Below, one piece after another: positions 33,543-45,100 of a DNA stretch of 64,000 bases. The stretch is taken from contig JAYKKT010000080.1 in NCBI GenBank assembly GCA_036023115.1, forward strand, positions 10,004,501-10,068,500, in the 5' to 3' direction. The stretch comes from Brasenia schreberi (Eukaryota > Streptophyta > Magnoliopsida > Nymphaeales > Cabombaceae). The notes beneath the pieces are model-generated. The model ran no database searches. It had not been told where the DNA came from and saw only the letters and a program-made list of their open reading frames with translations. The position numbers were made by a program, and so were the translations under genes. How positions within the stretch are numbered: the first letter of the stretch is position 1; the number at the start of each line of letters is the position of its first letter.

Positions 33543-34997
33543 ATGGGTGTTGTCACCAAGAGGAAGGAGTTCGCTGGCGACCCGAAAGCCATAGCTCAGC
33601 TGGTATCCACACTGGTGATGCTAGAAGACGATGAAGCGCAGAATCGGAGGAGTTTCTTGCTCGAAAATGGCGATCTCCTCTTTTCCAATTATTCGAAGAA
33701 GAAGACGGCTGTCTTCGATTACTACAATCAACTTAGCACTTCCCAAATCGATGCTCATGTCGACGAGGCGGTGGCAGAGGAGCATCAGAGAAGAAACAAG
33801 CGATCCCGTGTTGCTCTAGCGTCGGCGGCAGTGGCGGCGATTGGTGGCTCGGCCGATCTCGGCGACGATGATGATGATGAGGCAGTCAATGCCAACACTA
33901 CGACGAATAAAACCGGCGGCGTCGGGGCCGCGACCAGGCGGTTGTGGGTGAAGGATCGATCCAAGGCTTGGTGGGACAACGTGAACCGGCCAGACTACCC
34001 CGAGGCCGACTTCCGACGGGACTTCCGGATGGGTCGATCGACGTTCGACATGATCTGCAATGAGTTAAGCTCGGTTGTGGAGAAAGAGGACACGATGCTC
34101 CGGGCGGCGATCCCCGTCCGGCAACGGGTGGCCGTCTGCATCTGGAGGCTGGCGACCGGAGAGCCACTGCGGTTGGTTTCAAAGCGATTCGGGCTCGGCA
34201 TATCCACCTGCCACAAGCTTGTACTCGAAGTCAGCGCGGCAATCCGGGACGTTTTGATGCCGAAATTCTTACAGTGGCCGTCGGAGGAGCGGCTCCGGGA
34301 GTTCATGGACCGGTTTGAGGAGGCCTCCAGCATTCCGAAGGTCTTGGGATCCATGTACACCACTCACATCCCCATCATAGCCCCAAAGATGAGCGTCGCC
34401 GCCTATTTCAATAAGCGCCACACCGAGCGGAACCACAAGACGTCGTATTCAATTACACTGCAGGGCGTGGTTGACCCAACCGGTGTCTTCACCGACGTCT
34501 GCATCGGGTGGCCGGGTTCGATGCCGGATGATCAGGTGCTCGAGAAGTCGGCACTGTACCAGCGTGGCTTCGGCGGGATGTTGAGGGGTGCGTGGGTGGT
34601 AGGAGGACCGTCTTACCCATTGATGAATTGGGTGCTGGTGCCTTACGCGCAGCAGCACCTCACGTGGACGCAGCATGCCTTCAATGAGAAAATCACCGAC
34701 GTTCAGGCCGTTGCCCGCCGGGCTTTTGCGCGGCTAAAGGGGAGATGGGCGTGCCTGCAGAAGCGGACGGAGGTGAAGCTGCAGGACCTGCCGGCGCTGC
34801 TCGGCGCGTGCTGCGTGCTGCACAACATCTGCGAGCAGCGCGGTGAGGCCATGGGCCCGGAGCTCGAATGCTCAATCTTCGACGACGACATGAGGCCGGA
34901 AAACTGCGTCCAGTCGGTGAGCGCGATGCAGGCCAGGGACAGCATCGCTCACAATCTGCTCCACCACAACCTCGCCGGCACGTCCTTCCTATCTTGA
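33543..34997 (+). CDS. Domesticated PIF/Harbinger nuclease-like protein (ALP1/HARBI1-like), 484 aa
   Basis: Single-exon gene. Residues 130-180 (WVKDRSKAWWDNVNRPDY, FRMGRSTFDMICNEL) and 190-240 (PVRQRVAVCIWRLATGEPL, FGLGISTCHKLVLEV) form the N-terminal helical region. Residues 265-430 match the DDE_4 nuclease fold (THIPIIAP, SYSITLQGVVDPTGVFTDV, GWPGSMPDD, AFARLKGRWACLQKR, CCVLHNICE). Family members that still transpose have D in GAxDGTH and E before xxFGxLK. Here those positions appear to be Tyr272 and Arg392, so only the middle Asp (329/330) remains. This closely resembles the conserved Arabidopsis At5g12010 type, host genes thought to have lost cutting activity; Arabidopsis ALP1 acts with Polycomb. 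There are no terminal inverted repeats beside the gene, and its codon use is G/C-rich, unlike its surroundings. An acidic run (DDDDDDE, about residue 108) lies in a low-complexity linker. The exact biochemical role is unknown. Confidence 0.88.
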   Translation: MGVVTKRKEFAGDPKAIAQLVSTLVMLEDDEAQNRRSFLLENGDLLFSNYSKKKTAVFDYYNQLSTSQIDAHVDEAVAEEHQRRNKRSRVALASAAVAAIGGSADLGDDDDDEAVNANTTTNKTGGVGAATRRLWVKDRSKAWWDNVNRPDYPEADFRRDFRMGRSTFDMICNELSSVVEKEDTMLRAAIPVRQRVAVCIWRLATGEPLRLVSKRFGLGISTCHKLVLEVSAAIRDVLMPKFLQWPSEERLREFMDRFEEASSIPKVLGSMYTTHIPIIAPKMSVAAYFNKRHTERNHKTSYSITLQGVVDPTGVFTDVCIGWPGSMPDDQVLEKSALYQRGFGGMLRGAWVVGGPSYPLMNWVLVPYAQQHLTWTQHAFNEKITDVQAVARRAFARLKGRWACLQKRTEVKLQDLPALLGACCVLHNICEQRGEAMGPELECSIFDDDMRPENCVQSVSAMQARDSIAHNLLHHNLAGTSFLS

Positions 34998-34999
34998 TC

Positions 35000-36000
35000 T
35001 ACGTTCTCATTTCACTCCCACAAACGCAACAATCGAACACACGGGGCCCTCGGTCTGCGTTGTGCTCTCTGTAGAGAAAGACTGATTGTTGGTGCAGACA
35101 GGTTGCTGCTCTGTTGCAGGATTCAGAGGAGAACGAAGAAATCTTTTTGTTGATTGTACTTGTGACGAGAGAAAGAGAGGTTAGAAAAGAAAGACACAAT
35201 GACAAATGCAAATCGATGTTTGTAAATTAGCAATTCTATTGTTGGTTTTGAAGGGAATTTAGCAAAGTTTTCTTGATAACATCCTTTCTTTTCCTTTTTT
35301 AGGGATTCTTAATGGGTTTTCTTTAATTTTTCATTGGTTAAATGAGAACATAACACAAAATTAAGCACAATCAAATTATCAATACAGCTGAGGCGACTTA
35401 GTATGAGAAAAGACTTGGTTTTGGCGTAATGACCGCATTAATGCCCACATATCGGTGCTGCGTCTTCATGGAAAGCTAATCCATCCATTGAGTAAATTGA
35501 CGATAACCCTTTCTAAAGGATTCAAGTAAGATACAACTTTTAGTTAGTAAAAGCCTCACTATCTTTGCAGTTGGTGAGATATTGCTCCGCCGCATTAAAT
35601 TTCCTTGGGAGCTCGCTCACCTGGCTAAAGGGTTTACTCACAAGTTAAAAGGGTTTACTCACAAGTTGAAGGTCACTAGTTCAACACCTCATAAACGCAT
35701 TTCGTTTCAACCCCATTCTAACTCTTATTAATATTATCTTATTTTCTATTCACACACTCCAAATTTCCTTATCTTTAGTAACAAAAATTGTACAATACAG
35801 TTTCCCCCTTTTCTCCGATTGCTGACAAGAAAAATTATATTCAAATTATACATCATGCTTATCGCTTGGGCAGGTGTACCCTTCTAACAAAAGTTTAGTA
35901 CTCGTCAAGGAATCGGTAAATTTAACATATTAAGGCGACTTTAGGGAAATTTCTCTAAGGGAAGGAAAGAAGCCAAATACTACCTTGGAGAAGCGAGAGT
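35000..36000. other. 3' untranslated region and intergenic DNA
   Basis: The first 230 bases are probably the 3' untranslated region of the nuclease-like gene. The rest is AT-rich with one SINE (35604-35705). From about 35,930 sequence typical of a G/A-rich plant 5' leader leads into the RRM gene. Confidence 0.5.
35604..35705 (+). mobile_element. tRNA-type SINE copy with internal duplication
   Basis: GCTCGCTCACCTGGCTAAAG is the A-box half and GTTGAAGGTCACTAGTTC the B-box half. The piece GGGTTTACTCACAAGTT is present twice in a row. Confidence 0.6.
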
Positions 36001-36100
36001 AAACCTGGTCTCCCTTCCGGCGACCATCATTCGCTCGTTCGGTAGCGCCAAGAGGAGAAAGACGGAGAAAACCTAGAGAAGGAATAAACACGGTAGCGTC

Positions 36101-39100
36101 ATGGCGGACGGCTATGGGAGATACGCTTCCAGAAGGGGTACTCTCTTCTTCTATTGTTATTGCTTATATTCATCACTCTTTGTGGTTTTCTTCGGTTTTC
36201 TCGCTTGCAGATGCGTCGTTGATCTCCTTCCTTTTCCCCCTTTATGCTTTAATTTTCTCTGTCTGAGACGACAAAGGAGAGTTTCTCCTCCACAAACTGA
36301 AGACCCATCTTTCATTAACCTCATGATGCGATGAATAGCTTCATCTAGATTTCCTCACATGGTAAAAAAAGGATGCTGGAAGACTTTACTGAACCTGATT
36401 TTTTTCAAATTTCTGTTATTTATTGCCCTTGGACTTAATTCTGTCCATTTAACGGATTACCCTCGCATGGCCAGTCCCAAGGCCGACTTGCGTGTATAGA
36501 GGAGGGTTGCGTTAGGTAGCCAACAGCCAGCGCAAACCTTTGTCGGTTTCTCAAGGGGTGCGACATTTACTGCATACAGCATGTACCGGATCCCATCCGA
36601 AGTCCAAAGTTAAGCATGCTTAGGCGAGAACAGTAAGCTTTGCGTGCTTTATGCCACATTATGGTATTTGGAGAGCTGCAACCAAATTCATCTCTCTGTT
36701 GCAGTATGATTATAGATGGTTTTTCCTAGTTGTGTGTTTCTTGGTTAGACTTACTTGGGGATGGAAATTGGTGTAATCATTGTTCACATTTTATTGTAAT
36801 TAACTGTAATTATGTACGTCGTGGTTGTGTTGAGCTTTTACAGATGGTTTTCATCCTGTTGGAAGAGAACTTGATTTGGCTGGAGTTTCTACTCCTTTTC
36901 GTGGTTATTCACCCTCCTACAATTCTGCATTGGGTGGCCGACTTTTGGGGCGAGCTGATGATTCTCTTCGATCTTCCTCTGAGGTCCGACATAATGATGT
37001 AATTTGCATTACAGTGGCAATGATCTTTTTTGTTGTTTTGCTACTTCGATATTAGAGTACACTAACGTTTATCCACATTATTAGATTTCTTTATTAAGAT
37101 CTAGTGGCTATGGCTATGGCTATGGTGATGTTATGGGTATCGGTGAACGTCTGAGACCAGGGCTGGAGGGAGCTAATGCTGGTATGAATATGGGAAGGTT
37201 TTCGAGTTCAATCAGTGATCCACTTCTCCTTGATAGACACAGAGATCCATTGTTAGGCGTAAATTCTGTTGGAGATCCACCAATAGGCGGAAACTCTGTT
37301 GGTCCTGCTGCTCTTCCTGGTGGGGATCATGCTTCTGATGTTCCTTCTGAAGGCACTGACATTCTATTTGTTGAAGGGCTTCCAAGTGACTGCACACGAA
37401 GGGAAGTAGCTCGTATCCTTTGAGATCTTTATCGGATTCCTTGTTATTTTATGCACTTCGTGATGGCTGTTAGGTCTTTTGGAACTCCTTATCAGTCATT
37501 TCCAGATCTTTTCAGGCCCTTCATTGGCTTCAAGGATATAAAAGTGATACACAAGGAGCCTAGACAGGTACGTTCTGTTATATTCTCTCATGCATATTTT
37601 TGGGGCTTGTCATATCTGCAGCTGACCTTTATTAGGATAGCAAATCAGATGTTCTTATTTAATAAAACACAGTAAAGCTTCTTGGACATTCTTTTCTGTT
37701 TTGTGGTTGTGGATAATGGTGATCCTGGAAGAAGGATGGTATATACCTAGGTTAGTGAACCATGATAGAAAACTACCCTATACTTTAAGGAGTCAAACCC
37801 ACTATTTTCCATAATTACCACTTATGGGGGTGTTTGATTGGACTTGAAACTGTAGGCCCAGTCCCCAGCATAATCAAACGGGTGCTTTCATTGTGCAGTA
37901 AAAAGCGAGGCCATATGAACCCACCTTTGCGTTAATTACAAGGTCTACCAACGGCCCAGCCCGGTGGAACTTGTCCTGCAGTACCAGTTCTGCAGGCCCA
38001 AACTCGTAATCAAATGCCCCCTTAAGGGTTTACTGAAGAGAACATGGTGTTGGAGTGGCCTTGCAATGTAGGTAGTAGGCACTACCGTTCAAGACCATTC
38101 AAGCTCTTAAAATTGAAGAAGAATGCCACAAATTTCCTTTCACCAGGCCATTCGGGACCACCTTACCCAACTTGTACAAGACACATTGGGGTTTTTATCT
38201 ACTAAGTTGCTTTGGTCATTGTTCTTTTTCTGTTGTAAGTTCTTTGATGCACCTTACTAGGAGTAAACTGCTGATATCAAACTTCATAACATACTAAGGA
38301 AAATGGTTGTTTACGATAAATCAGAAAGAAGCAGGAGGTTTCTTTAATAGTGTCTCATCTTATACAAACCGAGTAGTCTATTAGTGACTTGTTTTTGAGC
38401 ATGCCGTCCAGAAAACATGATGCTGAAGGACTACTGGTACAATGATGTAAGTGATCATGTAGATTAGCTTTAAATAAGGCTAAATGATATTACTGATCAT
38501 CTGGAAGCAACCCATATTTAAGGATGTGGCAACTTGTGGTGCAGAAATCTACCAAATGTCTTAAACTTCGTAGAGCAATTTGCCAGCAGGTTGACAATAA
38601 CACTAGTGAAGTATCCCTGGCTATTTTTACTAACCCAGAATAGTGTTAAGAAGAATTGGACTATACTTTGTTTGTGAAGGAGCAGAATGCGAAAGACTGT
38701 ATCAATAGGTTATAACTAGAGTAAATCAGGTGGCCAATTTGCATAGTGAGCTTTTGATCATTTACGTGCCAACTTTCATGTTGATACTCTTCAAACTATG
38801 TCTTTGGGTGTTTGTCATCTTGTGCATAGGATGGTTATTCCAAAACAAATGTATGTGCAGGGGATTCATGCAACTCGTCTTATAATGCATGTAATATACA
38901 AGGGGTCATTGGAGCAATAAAAAATTTATATGTGCCCTTTGAGTCTTCCTTCTCCCCTGTAGGACAACATTCTTGTCACGATCTTCATAGTATTTGACAA
39001 CGTCATCGAAGAACTTCAAAGTCAAGGTATATCCAATTCGACATTTTCACAGAAATAGGTAGATCATTGGATGACACGTCACTTTCTTGGCATAGGGGTT

Positions 39101-42100
39101 GCAAGATCTTGGAAAGGGATTATGAGTAGTAGTAGCAACAGTGAAACCTTTGGCTGTGCCAGCCAACTATAGCTTTCATTGGATGGACCTGCCCATAATT
39201 TGGCTCCATGAGCTAGTTGCGAAGTTGCCAAATCAAAGCAGTGTCGCTCTTGGCTGGGAGAATGTATTAAGCAAGAGGGCTACAACTTCCATGTTCGCTC
39301 TACTGGTATAAATCTACAACTTGGGGCTACTAAGATTGCTTAAGCAGCTTATTTTTGTTTCCATACTTTCATAAGGGTTATATTGATGCCTTCAATTTTT
39401 CAGCTAGTTATAGTACTATGATAGTTCCAGACAATACGACTGCGAGATATACATGGCACTTTTCTGGTGGTTCCCATATTAGATGGGGTCAACTATATGG
39501 ATTCTTTGTTTTCATAGAGCCCAATCATGTGCCATGCTAGCAGTTAACTCAACATAAGATATATAATATTTTATTGCTTCCTTCCAACAATTTTGTTGTC
39601 TTCCTAATATAGTTTCTAATACCTTTTTATCAAAGCTTTCTTTGATTGTCTTTTTACATGTCCAAACCGCTTAAAACTATTTTCTCTCATTTTATTCTCA
39701 ATTGGTGTCACCTCTAATTTGTTTCTAACGATCTCCTTACATATATGGTCTTCCTTATGTGACCACTCATCCTTCTCAGCCTCTTCATCTCTGTCATAGA
39801 TATCTTTTGTACATGTTATGATTAACTACTCAATACTCATAATCGTATAATATAACAGGTATAATTGTTGTTCTATAATATTTACCTTTCAACTTTAGTT
39901 GTATCTTCTTGCCACATAGAATACGTTATGCACCTCTCCATTCAATTTTATATCTAACATATCCGTTTATTTTTTCTATCATTCTTAAAAACTAATCGTA
40001 GGTATTTAAAATTTTCCTTACGAGGGATACAATATCTGTCAATTTTATTTTCTATCATATGAAGTAACCAAATGATCAAACTTGCATTCCATATATTCTG
40101 TCTTTGTTCTACTAAATCGGAAGCCTTTACTTTCTAAGGTTTCTCTCTATAGTTTCAATTTCCTATTAGCTTTTTACTAACACAATGTCATCTACAAATA
40201 ACATACACCAAGGTACTTCATCTTGAATATGTTTTATTAACTCATCAATAATCAATATAAATAAATGTATATTTAAAGCTTTTTCTTGATGTAATCCAAT
40301 ATTAACTTCAAAGAAATTTGTCATTCCTTCATGGGTCCTCACTCCTCATACATGTTTGTGCACCATCATACATGTATGTTATAAGATTTGCATATCAGTG
40401 AGATACCTCTCTTTTCTAAGGTTCTCTCTTGGTATCCTACCATAAGTTTTTTCTAGATCAATAAATATTATGTCAAGGTTCTTCTTTTTTTCTCTAAAAT
40501 GTTCCATAAGACGTCTCAATAGGACAATCACCTTAATAATAGATCTTCCTGATAAGAATCCAAATTGGTTTTCTGTTATACTCGATATTTGTCTCAACCT
40601 AAGCTCGATAATTCTTTTTTCATAGTTTTATAATATGGCTCATCAACTATTCTTTATAACCATATTTTTTATTGAATGCAGCCAGGTGGTAAACCCTTTG
40701 TTATCTGCTTTGTGGAGTTCAAAGATGTGAAATGTGCATCAACTGCTTTGCAAGCTCTTCAAGGTATGTTGTAAATTTCATTTTCTTAAATATGTATGTA
40801 TCCTCGACCATTTGTAAGTGTAAAGTCCATGAATTTCTTTTTCATCATAAGTTTCTTTACTTTTTTTTTCTTACTTAAGTTTTCTTATCTCAATCCGTGT
40901 TGTTTGTACCATATCATATTTGTATTGTTTTTCTTCATGAGACGAGTGTATTATATCGTAAAATATTTTAAAAATCAAGAAAAACAAAAAATCAATAAAA
41001 ATCAAGAACTATTCTAAGTTAGACTAGTTTCCTAATTTGTGGGTTGGCTTGGTTGGAAAGGTATTGAGCTGCTCTTGGAGTTGCCAAACTTGGGCAAAGA
41101 CCGTTGTGTCATGCAACCTACCAATGTTGGACATGATTATAATAGGAAATTGCCTTTTTCATTCATGAGGAAATTGACTCTTCGCCATTAGAATCATTTG
41201 TCCAATATGGCTTTTCCTTTGTCATTCAACTTGTGGCTTTTTGCTGTTTATGTTTACTTCTCCAGTAGCCTGTTTTCTGATATTATGAGAATATATGCTG
41301 AAATCCAAAGCTTCATTCTACATGCCGGTGATAATGAACAAAACAATCAAATGGATTCAATTTACAACTCTATATGGACCTCAACTATCACCATTGGTAA
41401 AAATTCTTGAACTTTATGTCCACTTTTTCCTCATCTGTTGGAAAAAAATCTACTTTATCATGGGCTTGACAGTTTAGCTCTTGATGGGGACCTTCCTGCT
41501 AAATACTAAACAAAGAATCCTTTCTGCAGGGCACGATGAGGACACTGCTTAGTCCTTTTGATTAACTTACCCTTGAATCACTGAATAAGGGTGCATTCAT
41601 TCTTTACACAGACATCCTCCTTTTAGATTATGTACTTTTGGGTTATAAATAACATTTTTCACTTTAGTTTTCAGAATGATCTTCAATTAATATTTTTTTT
41701 TATAAATATCTCTAACGAGGATAACACTATCTTTACATCATAGATTTCAACACTTTAGAAAGAAAGGCAAAAGGAAGTGCACAATCTGAAAACATGTGTT
41801 CGGCACAAAGTTTTCGACCAGTGGCTGATAACTTTGGGGAATACCTCTTACAGTTTTGAGGGTAACAGATCCATTCTGTTCTTTTCTCTCCTTTCGTGTT
41901 GTTTTACAGAGCACTTGGTTACAATAATATTTGCTTAGTCACCATTCAGCACTAGATGATGAAACAACCTAATAATCGTAGTCACAACCTAGACAGGACA
42001 AGTTGGCTAGGTTGGAACCACAAATTTTGGGATGTTAATGGGTCTGATTTGTGATGGATCCTAACAATTATGAATCTGACCTAATCGAATTCTCCATAGT

Positions 42101-45100
42101 TGGGTTCAGATTCAGTGACAAATATCATGTACATGTCCAGCCGAATGATGAAGCTAGTTGCTTTCTATATGCAAATGGAGTTGGGATCAGATGCAAATCA
42201 TTAAGTATTGTATATCAAACAGGTTCAGTTGGCCGGATGTTCAGACCCAAATCCACATTATTGATATCCCCATATGAGATAAAGACAAGAAAGAAAGCAT
42301 GATAAATTGTTAAAACTTAATAGCAAATAAGTGCACAATTATTTTGAATAAGATAAAATACAAAATCTCTTCTTGTTATTATCTTACATAAGTGCTCATC
42401 TTTGTGCCTAGGTTTTCTCCCAGTTGCCAAGCTTAGGCCTTCCTAAACCAGGCAGACTGGGCAGTTTGAACTACTTGATTGCAAGATGAGATATGCTGCT
42501 TTTGATTATTGGAATCGGCCAGCCATTGTATTGTTTGTTCAGGTTGTATACCTCATATATAAATGTACTTCGAAAATTATAGCTTGAAGAATGTGATTTT
42601 TTCTCATAACCCACTTTAGTGTTGGTCCTCATCTTTGGCACAACTTCACCTCCTAAATAATTTAGTATGCCTGTTGAATAGGAGAAATAGGTACGCTTGG
42701 TCTTTGAAATATTCTTCTTTGGTTGGTTTCTGCAGAATGTGTAAAAAAGATGTTTTTTGTTTTCCTGGAGAAACCTTGGGGGTGTTAATAAATGGATGGT
42801 GTAAAGCAAACAATTTAAAGGTCTTGACTTATTTTACAAGTATTTATGGGGATTTGGCGGACATCTAGGTTTGACTCACATACGACTCTAAATGAAAATC
42901 TTTAGGATATGTTTTGCACATGGATGTATAGATAGGAGACTCAGTTGAGACGTTGCTCCTAGGCCAATCTTTACAACCATTAATTTTTTTGGTTTCAATT
43001 TTAACCAAGAAATGGTGCAATGGTGTATCCAACCTGTCCTTGGGCCTTTTTCTAGATATGCCATTATCCTATGTAGACAGTGTCTCTTTACTTCATATTA
43101 CCCTATAATTAAAACCTTGGTATTTAGATTAATGGACATTTTATAAGGGTGTGGGGTATATGCTATTTTGTTGTATTTTAAATTGACTGCACTTTTATTT
43201 ATTTATTTTTGATATCCTTTAAGGATAAGAACTCCACCCATGTAAGGGATCACCCTTGCATTGCCGGTCCCAAGCCCGAATAAAGGAGGGTTTGTGTTAG
43301 ACTTCCGGTAGCCAGCGTAAAACTTTGTCGGATTTTTATAACATGAATTACAAAACTTATGAGCATTGCTTTGGGGCATCCCCGCCTAGCGACGTGCTCG
43401 AGAGCCCGAATGCAGTAATAAGTAAGCAAGGGCCACTACATTTTCACCCGAATGTAGTGAATCAATTGCAGAGAGGGTTCCCACATCATGGACGGGTGTG
43501 GGTAAAGAAGTTAGTCCCACTACATTACCATCCGAATGTAGTGAATAATTTACAGAGTTGATCTCCACATTTTCAATATAGGCGGATGCAGGGGGTAAGG
43601 AAGCTAGTCATAGATAATAAGATTCATATTTTTTCTTGGAATATCCGGTAAGCTAATGGAGGTGGTAGATACTATGATTCGGAGAAAGATTCATATTCTA
43701 TGTTTACAAGTGACAAAGTGGGTTGGAGAAAAAGCAAAGGAGATAGAGGATATAGGTTTTAAATTATGGTAATTAGGTAAGGAAAAGGCTCGAAAGGTAG
43801 TTGGTATTATCATAAATAAAGATTTAAAGGATAGTGTAGTAGACATATAACGATATGGTGACCAAATCATGACGTTGAGATTAGTGTTAGGAGCAGAGGT
43901 TTTGAATATAGTTTGTGCTTACGCACCCTAAGTAGGCCTAGAAGATAGTATAAAGACAGTTTTTTCGGGAAGAGTTAGATAAGGTGATTCAAAGGATTCC
44001 ACAAAGAGAGATGATTTGTTTAGAAGGAAACTTAAATGGACATATTGGTAAAGAGGCATTAGGATATCAAGGTATTCATGGAAACTTTGGTTTTGAGGAT
44101 ATAAATGAGAAAGGTAGGGAGATTTTAAATTTTGCTATGCTATTTGATCTCTTTATAGTCAATACAATCTTCAAAAAATGAGATGAACATTTAATTACTT
44201 ATAAGAGTGGCTTATCACAAACACAAATTGATTACTTTATTTGTAGAAAAAAAGATAGAGCGTGTTGTAAAGATTGCAAGGTAATTCCAAGAGAAAGTTT
44301 AACCAATCAACAATGACTTTTAGTGATGGATTTACAAATAAAAAAATAGATAAAGAAGAAAAGAGTGCATCGAGCTATTTGGACTAAATGGTGGAACCTC
44401 AAAAGCGAGAAAGAAGATATATTTAAACAAAAAGTCCTTCAAGGATATGCTTGGAATTATGTTGGTACATCTTGTGATATGTGGAACAATATGGCTATAC
44501 ATATTAGGAAAGTGACGAAAGATGTGTTAGGTGAATCTAAGGGAGGTGTACCGGCACAAAAAGAAGGTTGGTATTTGAGTCAAGTAGTGCAAAATAAAAT
44601 CAGGGCAAAGAGGGCATGTTATAAATTACATTATGCTAAGAAAACTAGTGAAACTTTAGAGGCTTATAAGAAAGGAAAGAAAGAAGCGAAAAAGACGGTT
44701 AGTGAAACAAAAGTTAAAATTTGGGAGGATTTATATAAAAAACTCACCTTAAAAGAGGGTGAAAGAGATATTTTTATAATAGCTAGGGCTAGAGATAAGA
44801 AAACTAAAGATCTTAATTTTGGTAGATGCATTAAATACGAGAATGAAAAAATTCTAGTGGCAAATGATGATATAAGAAATAGATGAAAAATTTATTTTTA
44901 TAAGCTTTTTAATAAAAATAAAGATGTTAGTATTAACTTGAGAGAGTTAGCCAAATCAGAAAAGTATATAAACCACAATTTCTACCGACGTATTCAAAAG
45001 AATGAAGTCAAAGAGGATCTTAAACATATGAAGGGTGGTAAATCGGTAGGACCAGACAATATTCCTATAGAAGTTTGGAAAATACTAGGAGAAAGAAGAA

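Noticed and set aside
33785..34945. Antisense open frames over the nuclease-like gene
   Set aside because: High GC coding sequence leaves mirror frames open; they have no homology or start signals.
36556..36634. Functional 5S rRNA gene
   Set aside because: The last third is missing and no T-rich terminator follows.
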